From NCBI GenBank assembly GCA_031292255.1, contig JARLHN010000028.1, positions 1-42,309 on the forward strand: 42,309 bases of DNA, in the 5' to 3' direction. The notes beneath the pieces are model-generated. The model ran no database searches. It was not told the origin of the DNA and saw only the letters and a list, made by a program, of their open reading frames with translations. Each line of letters starts with the position of its first letter. Positions within the stretch are counted from its first letter, which is position 1. The position numbers were made by a program, and so were the translations under genes. This DNA is from Oryzomonas sp. (GTDB lineage Bacteria > Desulfobacterota > Desulfuromonadia > Geobacterales > Pseudopelobacteraceae). This document shows positions 33,776 to 42,239 of the stretch, in pieces.

Positions 33776-34684
33776 ATGACTGATATCATCATCCATTGCG
33801 CAGTGGCGTTGCTCTTTCCACCCCTTCTGCTCGGGGTAATCGGCAAGACGAAAGCAGCATTTGCCGGACGGGTTGGGGCACCATATTTCCAACCCTATTA
33901 CGACCTGATCAAACTATTCCGCAAGGGATCGGTTTTCAGTGAAACTACCACCTGGGTCTTTCGTGCCGGCCCTGTGGTGACACTTTCGGCAACACTCATC
34001 GCCGTCCTGTTGATACCGCTGGGGCGCCATGCCGCGCCACTATCTTTCAGTGGAGATCTTATCCTGTTTGCGTACCTTTTCGGTCTGTCACGGTTCTTCA
34101 CCACCTTAGCCGCACTTGATACCGGCTCAAGCTTTGAAGGAATGGGAGCAGCCCGAGAGGCAACTTTTTCCTGTCTTGCCGAACCGACGCTTTTTTTTGC
34201 ACTGATCACCCTGGCCCGTATGAGCAAGTCACTCACCCTGTCAACAATCCTGACCCACCCCACTCTTGCGACATGGCTTGCCGCCGGATCCAGCATGCTG
34301 CTTCTGTCAGGGGCGCTCTTCATCATCCTGTTGGCGGAAAACTGCCGCATCCCCTTCGATGACCCGAACACCCACCTGGAATTAACCATGATCCACGAGG
34401 TCATGGTTCTGGATCACAGCGGACCGGCATTAGGGATCATCCTCTATGGAGCGGCACTTAAACTCTTTGTTCTCGGAGCAATTTTCGTCAATGTTGCCCT
34501 CCCCGTCGCAACCGGAGATCCCCTGACGGACTGGGCGATTTTCATTGTCGCCATGCTTGCACTGGCAATGGCAATCGGCATTGTCGAATCGGTCATGGCC
34601 AGGCTGAGGCTGGTGCGCATCCCGCAACTCCTGATCGGGGCCACCATCCTGTCGGCATTTGCCATGTTGCTGGTGTTGAGGTAA
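33776..34684 (+). CDS. HyfC / NuoH-like membrane subunit
   Basis: The 302-residue membrane protein belongs to the NuoH/HycD family, which anchors the peripheral arm to the membrane arm. It has AGRVGAPYFQPYYDLIKLFRKGSVFSE, the GSSFEGMGAAREATFSCLAEPTLFFAL segment and the ENCRIPFDDPNTHLELTMIHEVMVLDHSGP acidic loop that is characteristic of the family. About eight helices. ATG 33776 lies 42 bases after the HyfB-like gene stop. Confidence 0.93.
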   Translation: MTDIIIHCAVALLFPPLLLGVIGKTKAAFAGRVGAPYFQPYYDLIKLFRKGSVFSETTTWVFRAGPVVTLSATLIAVLLIPLGRHAAPLSFSGDLILFAYLFGLSRFFTTLAALDTGSSFEGMGAAREATFSCLAEPTLFFALITLARMSKSLTLSTILTHPTLATWLAAGSSMLLLSGALFIILLAENCRIPFDDPNTHLELTMIHEVMVLDHSGPALGIILYGAALKLFVLGAIFVNVALPVATGDPLTDWAIFIVAMLALAMAIGIVESVMARLRLVRIPQLLIGATILSAFAMLLVLR

Positions 34685-34688
34685 CCCT

Positions 34689-35330
34689 ATGAACTCATTC
34701 GCAGATCAACTGTTAGTACTGGTGATGCTGATCAATCTGGTCATGCTCGGGACAAGCCGGCTTAACTTTTCCATTCGCGCCGTAGCTGTCCAAGGGGTCA
34801 TCCTCGGTATTTTGCCTGGGCTGATTCACCCCTTTTCCGGCCATCTGGCCGGCATCACCATAGGGATCATCCTGGCCAAGGGGGTTGTCATTCCTTACCT
34901 GATCAGTGATGCCGTCCATAAGGCCCATATCAAACGAGAAGTGGAGCCATACATCGGCTACGTGCCGACGCTGCTCCTCGGCGCCGTATTCACGGCCATT
35001 TCGTTCGCTTTTGCAGAAAAACTGCCGCTCGCTCCCGAGCATAAAGACTTGCTCTTTGTCCCGGCCTCCATCGCCACCCTATTGACCGGCTTTCTGCTCC
35101 TCACGACGCGGCGCAAGGCCATATCCCAAGTCATCGGCTACCTGGTGATGGAAAACGGGATTTTCATTTTCGGCATGCTTTTGACTGAAGCGATGCCGGT
35201 CATGGTAGAAGCCGGTGCGCTGCTTGATCTTCTGGTGGGGATATTTGTCATGGGAATTGTCATCAACCATATCAGCCGGGAGTTTTCGTCTATCGACACA
35301 TCCCGCCTGAGGACCCTCAAGGAGGAGTAG
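34689..35330 (+). CDS. HyfE-like (NuoK-type) membrane subunit
   Basis: The 213-residue membrane protein has the HyfE pattern: an N-terminal helix pair, GIILAKGVVIPYLISDAVHKAHIKREVEP, a helix of the type LLGAVFTAISFAFA, and QVIGYLVMENGIFIFGMLLTEAMP with a conserved Glu in the membrane. It starts 4 bases after the HyfC-like stop, so translation is probably coupled. Confidence 0.92.
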   Translation: MNSFADQLLVLVMLINLVMLGTSRLNFSIRAVAVQGVILGILPGLIHPFSGHLAGITIGIILAKGVVIPYLISDAVHKAHIKREVEPYIGYVPTLLLGAVFTAISFAFAEKLPLAPEHKDLLFVPASIATLLTGFLLLTTRRKAISQVIGYLVMENGIFIFGMLLTEAMPVMVEAGALLDLLVGIFVMGIVINHISREFSSIDTSRLRTLKEE

Positions 35331-35334
35331 CAGC

Positions 35335-36771
35335 ATGTTGTATGCCCTTGTTCTGCTGCCCCTGGTTGGGGCTTTGTTCGCCTTGATCATTCCGGACAAC
35401 AGATTGCGTCCCCTGATCCTCCCGGTGATCGCTACGATCCATATCGTACTGACGTCCTTTCTGTTGGGGCATGCGCCGCCGCCATCCCACGGAGGGTGGA
35501 TATGGCTCGACCCCCTGGGCAAGGTAGTGCTTTTATGCATCAGTCTGCTGTTCGCGGTCTGCGCTTTCTATGCGGTCGGCTACCTGTCCTACCGCCAGGA
35601 GCGTCCCAACCGGGTTCTCTGCATGGGACTGCTGGTCTGCCTGTCGGCCATGGGGATGGTGACCATGGCCCAGCATCTGGGCCTCCTCTGGGTGGCTTTG
35701 GAGACGACCACCGTCTCGATGGCGCCGCTTATCTACTTCAATCAAAATGCGCGTTCCATCGAGGCGACCTGGAAGTATCTCCTTATCTGCTCCGTGGGCA
35801 TCGGCCTGGCGCTCCTGGGACTCCTCTTCCTCGCCTATTCAACCTATGTGGCCCATCATGAGGCAACCCTCCTCCTGGGGCCGCTGATGGTGTCCGCTCG
35901 TGGGCTGAATCCCGCATGGCTGCACGCTGCCGCCATATTCCTGCTGGTCGGTTATGGTTCAAAAATGGGGCTTGCGCCCTTGCATACGTGGAAACCCGAT
36001 GCCTACGGTGAAGCGCCGGGATTGGTGGGGGCACTGCTTGCCGGCGGTTTGGTCAACTGTGCTTTCCTGTCGATCATAAGGGTTTACCAGATCTGCCTGG
36101 CTTCCGGCACCGAGATCCGTTTTTTTCAACAGGCAATGCTGGGCATGGGATTGCTTTCCATGGCCTTTGCCGCCGTTTTCATGGCCCGGCAGGCCGATTT
36201 CAAGAGGATGCTGGCCTATTCGAGCGTAGAGCACGTCGGTATCCTCGCCATTGGCCTCGGTCTCGGCAAGGGCGCGTTGTACGGAGCGCTCTTTCACCTT
36301 CTGAATAACGGACTGACCAAGGGGGTACTGTTCCTTTCATCCGGCAACATTCACCGATCATATTCAAATAAAACGACAGACGTGGTCAAGGGGGCACTAA
36401 CGCGCCTACCATGGTCAGGCGGGCTCTTTCTGGCCGGATTCATAGCCATCACCGGTTCTCCGCCATTCTCGCCGTTCATCAGCGAGTACACCATCGTCAG
36501 CAGCGCCTTTATTGATGGCCGACCTCTGGTGGGATGGTTGTTCCTGATTTTTTTGGTGATTATTTTCATCGGCATGGCACTTACGGTGTTGCCCATGGTC
36601 ATGGGAGCTCCACCGGTCAATATCGAACCGACGGGTTACCGGGATCGTCTGCTGACTGTGGGGCCTCCGCTCTTCATGTTGACGATAATCCTGGTGTTGG
36701 GACTGTGGCCGCCGGCATTTCTGGTCACGCTGCTCAAAGACGGCGCCGCCATGCTGGGGGTGAAACCGTGA
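35335..36771 (+). CDS. HyfF-like antiporter-type subunit (NuoM/NuoN-type)
   Basis: The 478-residue protein has about fourteen helices and the antiporter signatures: LLWVALETTTVSMAPLIYF with the Glu, GYGSKMGLAPLHTWKPDAYGEAPGLV with Lys and His, RMLAYSSVEHVGILAIGLG and HLLNNGLTKGVLFLSSGN. A GGAGG-type ribosome binding site lies at the end of the HyfE-like gene, whose stop is 4 bases before ATG 35335. It is the second antiporter-like subunit of the operon. The stop overlaps the large-subunit start (GTGA). Confidence 0.92.
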   Translation: MLYALVLLPLVGALFALIIPDNRLRPLILPVIATIHIVLTSFLLGHAPPPSHGGWIWLDPLGKVVLLCISLLFAVCAFYAVGYLSYRQERPNRVLCMGLLVCLSAMGMVTMAQHLGLLWVALETTTVSMAPLIYFNQNARSIEATWKYLLICSVGIGLALLGLLFLAYSTYVAHHEATLLLGPLMVSARGLNPAWLHAAAIFLLVGYGSKMGLAPLHTWKPDAYGEAPGLVGALLAGGLVNCAFLSIIRVYQICLASGTEIRFFQQAMLGMGLLSMAFAAVFMARQADFKRMLAYSSVEHVGILAIGLGLGKGALYGALFHLLNNGLTKGVLFLSSGNIHRSYSNKTTDVVKGALTRLPWSGGLFLAGFIAITGSPPFSPFISEYTIVSSAFIDGRPLVGWLFLIFLVIIFIGMALTVLPMVMGAPPVNIEPTGYRDRLLTVGPPLFMLTIILVLGLWPPAFLVTLLKDGAAMLGVKP

Positions 36772-38288
36772 GCAGCAATCTCCGCACCATATATAATGGT
36801 TCCGCACTTCCAATGACGGACATTACCGTCGTCGACTCCAGCCGGTTTTTGCAGAGCATTCTCGACGCTGCCGATCGGGGATGGCGCATTGTTTCGTACT
36901 TTGGAATTCCAGCCCAAACCGTTGTGCAACTGATCTGCGTTCTCGCCAATAAAGCCGAAGGCCAGCTCGCCGTGACCCGCACGGAGACACGTGACGACCA
37001 CTTCCCATCAATATCCTCCCTCTGTACGCAGGCACAATTGTTTGAGCGCGAGATTGCCGAACAGTGCGGCCTCGTCTTTGACGATCATCCCTGGTTCAAG
37101 CCTGTTCGTTTCCACCATTCATTCGTGCCTGAACGCGATGCCTGGAATCGTCCGGCAGACGAGCCAATCCGGGCGGGGGTCATGAATTACTTTCAGGTGG
37201 CCGGCGATGAAGTGCATGAAGTTGCCGTCGGCCCGGTCCATGCCGGCATCATCGAACCGGGACATTTCCGCTTCCAGTGCCACGGCGAAGAGGTCTTTCA
37301 CCTGGAGATATCGCTCGGCTATCAGCACCGGGGGATCGAATCAGACCTTATTGGCGGCCCTCACAAGCGTACGCTTCAGGTTATGGAAACAGCCGCGGGA
37401 GATACCACTATCGGACATGGCCAGGCTTACTGCATGGTCATGGAAGCGTTAGGCGGGATCAAAGTGCCACCCCGGGCTGAAGTTTTGCGCGGTATTGCGC
37501 TCGAACTGGAACGACTGGCAAACCATACCGGCGATCTGGGGGCAATAGCCGGCGATGTCGGCTACCTTCCAACCTCGTCCTTCTGTGGCCGCCTCAGGGG
37601 AGAATTTCTCAACATGACCGCTGTCCTCTGCGGCAGCCGGTTTGGACGGGGTTTTCTCACCCCGGGCGGGACAATCTTCGATCTCACGCACGGCCATTGC
37701 GACGATTTACGCAAGCGCTTGACCGAGGCGCGACGTGACCTGACCAATGCCGTTGAACTTCTGTGGAACACACCCTCAGTCATGGGACGCTTGGAGGGGA
37801 CCGGCCAACTGACACATGAACTGGGACTTGAACTCGGGCTGGTCGGACCTGCTGCCCGGGCCTGTGGAATCAAGCGGGATGTGCGCCAAGACTATCCCTT
37901 CGGCATCTTCCGTATGACCCATCTGCCGGTCGCCACCTCATTCCACGGTGATGTCTGCGCACGGACCATGATCAGATGGCAGGAAGCCCAGAAATCAATG
38001 GATTTTATCGAGGAGCAGTTACGTCAGCTCCCCGGTGGAGGACATCGTGTCGAAACATTGCCGTGCGCGGGCCGGCATCTTGCCGTTGCCCTTACCGAGG
38101 GGTGGCGAGGCGAGATCTGTCACGTTGCGGTTACCGATGAGGCGGGTCAATTTGACCGTTACAAGATTGTCGACCCCTCGTTCCACAACTGGCAAGGGCT
38201 CGCCATGGCACTGAGAGGACAACAGATTTCCGATTTCCCGCTCTGCAACAAGAGCTTCAACCTTTCCTATTGCGGGTTCGACCTGTAG
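36768..38288 (+). CDS. Ehr large subunit: HyfG/NuoCD-like protein without NiFe ligands
   Basis: The product is 506 residues from GTG 36768. The N-terminal 150 residues are NuoC-like (DHFPSISSLCTQAQLFEREIAEQCGLVFDDHPWFKP), the rest resembles group 4 [NiFe] hydrogenase large subunits and NuoD (GPVHAGIIEPGHFRFQ, EISLGYQHRGIE). The two cysteine pairs that bind NiFe are missing. Where active enzymes have CGIC, this protein has METAAGDTTIGHGQAYC (about 205-221); where DPCxxC occurs at the end, it reads DFPLCNKSFNLSYCGFDL. So it cannot be a standard hydrogenase. This matches the energy-converting-hydrogenase-related (Ehr) type known from Geobacter. Confidence 0.9.
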   Translation: MSSNLRTIYNGSALPMTDITVVDSSRFLQSILDAADRGWRIVSYFGIPAQTVVQLICVLANKAEGQLAVTRTETRDDHFPSISSLCTQAQLFEREIAEQCGLVFDDHPWFKPVRFHHSFVPERDAWNRPADEPIRAGVMNYFQVAGDEVHEVAVGPVHAGIIEPGHFRFQCHGEEVFHLEISLGYQHRGIESDLIGGPHKRTLQVMETAAGDTTIGHGQAYCMVMEALGGIKVPPRAEVLRGIALELERLANHTGDLGAIAGDVGYLPTSSFCGRLRGEFLNMTAVLCGSRFGRGFLTPGGTIFDLTHGHCDDLRKRLTEARRDLTNAVELLWNTPSVMGRLEGTGQLTHELGLELGLVGPAARACGIKRDVRQDYPFGIFRMTHLPVATSFHGDVCARTMIRWQEAQKSMDFIEEQLRQLPGGGHRVETLPCAGRHLAVALTEGWRGEICHVAVTDEAGQFDRYKIVDPSFHNWQGLAMALRGQQISDFPLCNKSFNLSYCGFDL

Positions 38289-38359
38289 GGTGACGAGAAT
38301 ATGGTAGGGGAAGACCGCGGGTACATCTCTTGTTGCTTTGGATGCCGGCGGGGACGATT

Positions 38360-38392
38360 ACCCGCAAAAGGAAGTCTGATCTTGCGGGTTTT
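38360..38392 (+). terminator. Terminator-like hairpin between the large and small subunit genes
   Basis: ACCCGCAA (38360-38367) pairs with TTGCGGGT (38382-38389) and is followed by TTTT to 38392. It lies in the 139-base gap before the small subunit gene. It may reduce expression of that gene, or be an mRNA processing site. Confidence 0.45.
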
Positions 38393-38427
38393 GGGGCAAT
38401 TAAAGAGAATGCCGAAGGAAGTGCGTC

Positions 38428-39174
38428 ATGATTAGAGCAATCGTTTCCCGCATCATGCAAGGGCATCGCACCATGCCGTATCCGGCTTCACCGCTGCAAA
38501 TGCCGGAACGGTTCCGCGGTTACCCTGCCGCAGCTTCGCTTGCACGAGCCATCGAACATCTCAGTGATTCGACGCGATGTCCGTATGATGCCATTACCAT
38601 GACAGATGGTGGGTGTTTGGATTTGGGGAAATGCCTCTTCTGTGCCGAGTGCCCGGCAGGAAACATCGAATTCACCTCGGATCATCGACTTGCCGTTACG
38701 CAGAGAGATCATTTGCTGGTGAAACCTGGGTCTGACCGCAAGCACGCACAACCACTTTCCAGCGACCTGCGCCGCATATTCGGACGGTCGCTCAAGTTCC
38801 GCGAGGTAAGTGCCGGTGGGTGCAACGCCTGCGAGGCCGACACCAATGTACTCACAACAATCGGCTGGGATCTGGGTCGCTTCGGCATCCAGTTCGTGGC
38901 GTCGCCTCGCCATGCGGACGGTCTCTGGGTAACCGGTCCGGTGACCGAGAATATGGTCAAGGCCCTTATTACGACATATGAGGCGATTCCAACACCCAAG
39001 ATCGTTGTCGCTTCCGGCGCCTGTGCAATCAACGGCGGACCATACATCGATTCGCCCCGGGTATCCAACGGCGTGGATAGCATTATACCTGTTGATCTCT
39101 ATATCCCGGGTTGTCCGCCCCATCCCGCGACCATTCTTGACGGGCTGCTTCGCATTCTCGACAAAATCAGATAA
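38428..39174 (+). CDS. Ehr small subunit: NuoB/HyfI-like FeS protein with an extra N-terminal cluster
   Basis: The 248-residue protein has the NuoB/hydrogenase small-subunit motif set: Cys132 and Cys135 in GGCNACEADTN, Cys199 in ASGACAINGG and Cys229 in IPGCPPHP, which bind the proximal [4Fe-4S] cluster next to the large subunit. Its N-terminal third also has C63-x5-C69-x2-C72-x2-C75-P (GKCLFCAECP), a ferredoxin-like cluster motif, so electrons can enter through an FeS relay within this protein. GAAGGAAG lies about 6 bases before ATG 38428. No HyfA- or HyfH-type ferredoxin subunit is present in the operon. Confidence 0.92.
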   Translation: MIRAIVSRIMQGHRTMPYPASPLQMPERFRGYPAAASLARAIEHLSDSTRCPYDAITMTDGGCLDLGKCLFCAECPAGNIEFTSDHRLAVTQRDHLLVKPGSDRKHAQPLSSDLRRIFGRSLKFREVSAGGCNACEADTNVLTTIGWDLGRFGIQFVASPRHADGLWVTGPVTENMVKALITTYEAIPTPKIVVASGACAINGGPYIDSPRVSNGVDSIIPVDLYIPGCPPHPATILDGLLRILDKIR

Positions 39175-39390
39175 AATTATGGAAGAAATTGCAAAATCGA
39201 GGTTACATGTATTTATGCGTCAGGCCACTCAACCGACCAAGTACAACTGAGTGAATACGTGACTTTTATTCAAAAACCCTCTAATTTTATAAAATACACA
39301 AATGGATTGGCAGGTTATCAGCCGTGGTGAGGAGGCTCTCCAATAATTCCGGGCCTGTCAACCAGAAGGTGTAAATGGCTTTTCAGGTCG

Positions 39391-42033
39391 TTATATTTTT
39401 TGTATTGCCTCTCTCAGCGCTGATAATCTGTACGGTTTCTGGATAAATCCCGCCAAACCCTTGCCCATGAATTTCTGGGTGACCTCATATTCGCTGAATC
39501 CGCTGGACATAATTACCTTAACAACAGGCTTTAGTTGCCTGAGCTCTCTAAAGCATTGTTCTCCGTCCATGTGTGGCATCGTGAGATCAAGAATCACGAA
39601 GTCTATTTTATCCCGGTTTTCACGAAAGAGATCTACTCCCAACTGTCCATCAGTGGCGGTAATGACATCAAAACCCAACTCCCGCAACATTTCGCTGCCA
39701 ATCCCGAGAACGGTTTCTTCGTCGTCCACCAAGAGCACGGTACCGCTTCCATGCCAATTTGGGTCAGGATGTGCGTTGCCGTTGAAGAGTTCTTGCGGCA
39801 AAGTGCTTGCCGGCAGGAGCACCTTAAAAGTTGTCCCTTTCCCAAGTTCACTGTAGACCTTTATTGCCCCTTTATGACCACGGACTATCCCCTGGACTGC
39901 CGCCATACCAAGTCCTCTGCCGGTGAACTTGGTGGTGAAGAATGGGTCGAACAATTTGGTCAGAGTTTCCTTGTCCATGCCGCAACCGGTGTCCGCGATC
40001 TCCAAATAGACATAAAGCCCTTCAGACAGGTCTTCCTTAAGCTGGACGTTCTGAAGGTATTGCTGGTCACAGTTGATGCACCCCGTCGAAATGGCAATGA
40101 TACCGCTTTTATCACCAATTGCTTCGGAGGCGTTGATAACCAGATTCATGATTACCTGACGAAGCTGTGTAGTATCGGCTTTCACAGAAGGTAGCGGTTG
40201 ATGCAGATTGAGCCTGAGTACCGCTTTCTTGGAAATCGACACTTCAAGCATATGTGTCATTTCTTCCACCATCAGGTTCATATCAATAGTTTCGACAATG
40301 AATTTGCCTTTACCTGAGTATGCCAGCATCTGACGGGCCAAATCGGCGGCTCGTGTGGATGCTTCAAGTACCCTGCACAGGTTTTCGGTAGCGGGTGACT
40401 CTTTGTTTATCCGCGTCAGGGCAAGATCGGCATTTCCTATGATGGACATAAGGATGTTATTGAAATCATGTGCTATCCCCCCGGCTAGTACACCGAGGCT
40501 TTCCAGCTTCTGGGTCTGCATCAACTGACGCTCAAATTCAAGGCGTTCATTTGCTGCCCGTTTGCGGTCCGTTATGTCTCGTACGACTTTTGAGACGCCG
40601 TTTACGGTGCCGTTTTGGTCTCTGATGGGAGATATGGTTACAGATACATCAAGTTTTCTGCCATCCTTGCGAACCCGGACCGTTTCAAAGTGTTCGACAC
40701 TCTCCCCACGGGCAATGGTATTAAGAATATCCAGCTCTTCATTGAGGCGGTCATCAGGAAAAAGGGCCAGCAGTGTTTTACCAACCATCTCCTGTTCGGT
40801 ATGACCAAACAGTTTCTCTGCCCCACGGTTCCAGCTAGTGACAATGCCATCCAAAGTTTTTGAAATGATGGCATCGTCAGAATGTTCTACGATAGCAGAC
40901 AGACGGCTGATCTTTTCTTCAGCTATCTTTTGCACGGTAATATCCCGGTTGGACGCACGACGTCCAAGATAAACCGCTCCATCAAAAATTGGGCGGCACA
41001 GATGCTGAATCCAACGGATATCGCCACCTTTGGTAACAATCTGAAATTCAAGTGAATCAGAAGTGGTTGAGGATTGCAAGACGCTTGACTCCTGATGTTC
41101 GTCAAATGCTGACTTATGGTTGGTACGTATTATGCGTGCCAGTAATTCCGGCTCCGCTATAAACTCATCCGGGCTGTATCCGGTCATGTCAAAGCAGGAC
41201 GGTGATACGTATTTCATTGTACCATCCGGGGCTATCCAGTATTCCCAGTCCTGGGTCCAATCGCAGACCATGCGTAATTTCTGCTCGCTGGCTTGCAATG
41301 ATTCTTCGTCAAGTGAGCGACGACGAGAGGTCACGGTTATACCGATACTCCCAAGCAGCCACAGTATCAGATAGCCGCCAATGAGGTTTTTGTCAGTATT
41401 TTTTTGCAGCAAAATGCGTTTGGCAAGTGGCACCGAAATTGTGATGGCACCACGTATGTCACCGATATGGTACCCTTGATGCGCATGACATTTCAGGCAC
41501 GTTCCATCGGTGACAAACATCGAAATCAGACGTAAATATGGTTTCCCCGAGATATTGGTAACCTCTGAGTGTTCCTTGTATTCCTTGCGTTCGAACGCTT
41601 CCAGACACTGTTTTTCCCATTTGTCGGGGGCATTTATTGGGTTCAGGGGTTTTAAGCTGGTAATCTTATTGATTATAGGGTCAGGTGAAGAGGAAAGAAT
41701 TGATTCGAATACCATTCTGGTCATGTACGCTGGATTGACCAAGGTCAGTTGACGGTTGCCATTGGTGGTTATGTCACGGTTGAGAACGGTGAGATAGGGG
41801 TTTGGGGCCACTTTTTCGACAGGGACATAGACTCCACCCATTTTAGCCGCCCACGTCCGGTAAAACATATTGAGCCGGAAATAGTCTCTTGCCTCACTCT
41901 CTGCATCCTTAATGGTGTTGGCGTGATGAGTGTTTACGGTAAGTGCTGCCAGTAGACAGATGATGAAGGTCCAGAGGCTGCTCATCACTATGCCGTATCG
42001 CTTGAAAAACGGTTTAATCCTAATGTTTGACAT
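39391..42033 (-). CDS. Heme-sensing hybrid histidine kinase
   Basis: The product is about 880 residues from ATG 42033, with GGAGGTGAT before it; TTG 42036 is less likely. A membrane helix (about 14-33) leads into a periplasmic domain of about 180 residues ending with a c-type heme motif CLKCH (179-183) and QGYHIGDIRGAITISVPL, the DUF3365/Tll0287-like pattern. A second helix (about 217-235) precedes two PAS domains (about 255-370 and 380-490). The kinase has GGIAHDFNNIL with His523, NLVINASEAIG, DTGCGMDKE and GRGLGMA. The C-terminal receiver has LLVDDEE and Asp in VILDLTMPHMDG. It is probably a redox or ligand sensor of the periplasm. Its start overlaps a short ORF as TGATG. Confidence 0.92.
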   Translation of the reverse strand: MSNIRIKPFFKRYGIVMSSLWTFIICLLAALTVNTHHANTIKDAESEARDYFRLNMFYRTWAAKMGGVYVPVEKVAPNPYLTVLNRDITTNGNRQLTLVNPAYMTRMVFESILSSSPDPIINKITSLKPLNPINAPDKWEKQCLEAFERKEYKEHSEVTNISGKPYLRLISMFVTDGTCLKCHAHQGYHIGDIRGAITISVPLAKRILLQKNTDKNLIGGYLILWLLGSIGITVTSRRRSLDEESLQASEQKLRMVCDWTQDWEYWIAPDGTMKYVSPSCFDMTGYSPDEFIAEPELLARIIRTNHKSAFDEHQESSVLQSSTTSDSLEFQIVTKGGDIRWIQHLCRPIFDGAVYLGRRASNRDITVQKIAEEKISRLSAIVEHSDDAIISKTLDGIVTSWNRGAEKLFGHTEQEMVGKTLLALFPDDRLNEELDILNTIARGESVEHFETVRVRKDGRKLDVSVTISPIRDQNGTVNGVSKVVRDITDRKRAANERLEFERQLMQTQKLESLGVLAGGIAHDFNNILMSIIGNADLALTRINKESPATENLCRVLEASTRAADLARQMLAYSGKGKFIVETIDMNLMVEEMTHMLEVSISKKAVLRLNLHQPLPSVKADTTQLRQVIMNLVINASEAIGDKSGIIAISTGCINCDQQYLQNVQLKEDLSEGLYVYLEIADTGCGMDKETLTKLFDPFFTTKFTGRGLGMAAVQGIVRGHKGAIKVYSELGKGTTFKVLLPASTLPQELFNGNAHPDPNWHGSGTVLLVDDEETVLGIGSEMLRELGFDVITATDGQLGVDLFRENRDKIDFVILDLTMPHMDGEQCFRELRQLKPVVKVIMSSGFSEYEVTQKFMGKGLAGFIQKPYRLSALREAIQKI

Positions 42034-42134
42034 CAAATCACCTCCAAAACTGGGGTGTCAATGATTCTGATCATATCTTCGGGCTTCTTGTCGTCCTTCA
42101 TCAAAACGTCAAGCAGGCCGTCTGCGATCGCCAT
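42033..42134 (-). pseudogene. IS256-like transposase N-terminal remnant (33 codons)
   Basis: A short frame with an excellent ribosome binding site (AGGAGGGG, 7 bases before ATG 42134) encodes MAIADGLLDVLMKDDKKPED, which resembles the start of IS256/mutator transposases (an LLDxLLKxxKKPEDL pattern), then 13 unrelated residues. Its TGA overlaps the heme-kinase ATG (TGATG). It may now act as a leader that couples translation into the kinase. Confidence 0.5.
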
Positions 42135-42239
42135 CGGCTTGCCCCTCCTGTGGGTTGGTTTTACCGAAAATGAAGTGGTTGCGTTTTTTGAGACAGGTGT
42201 GTAAGCAATGAACCAATCCATTTTGAAAGGAGAGGTTTC

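Noticed and set aside
36768-38288. Calling the large subunit an active group 4 [NiFe] hydrogenase
   Set aside because: Both CxxC pairs that bind the NiFe centre are absent.
38301-38435. 44-codon ORF with CCFGC motif between the large and small Ehr subunit genes
   Set aside because: No good ribosome binding site, contains the hairpin at 38360, and no recognised family; kept only as a remote possibility.
39175-39390. Gap after the Ehr operon searched for a small gene or terminator
   Set aside because: Only a 23-codon frame without ribosome binding site and a weak inverted repeat (TTGGCAGG/CCTGTCAA) were seen.
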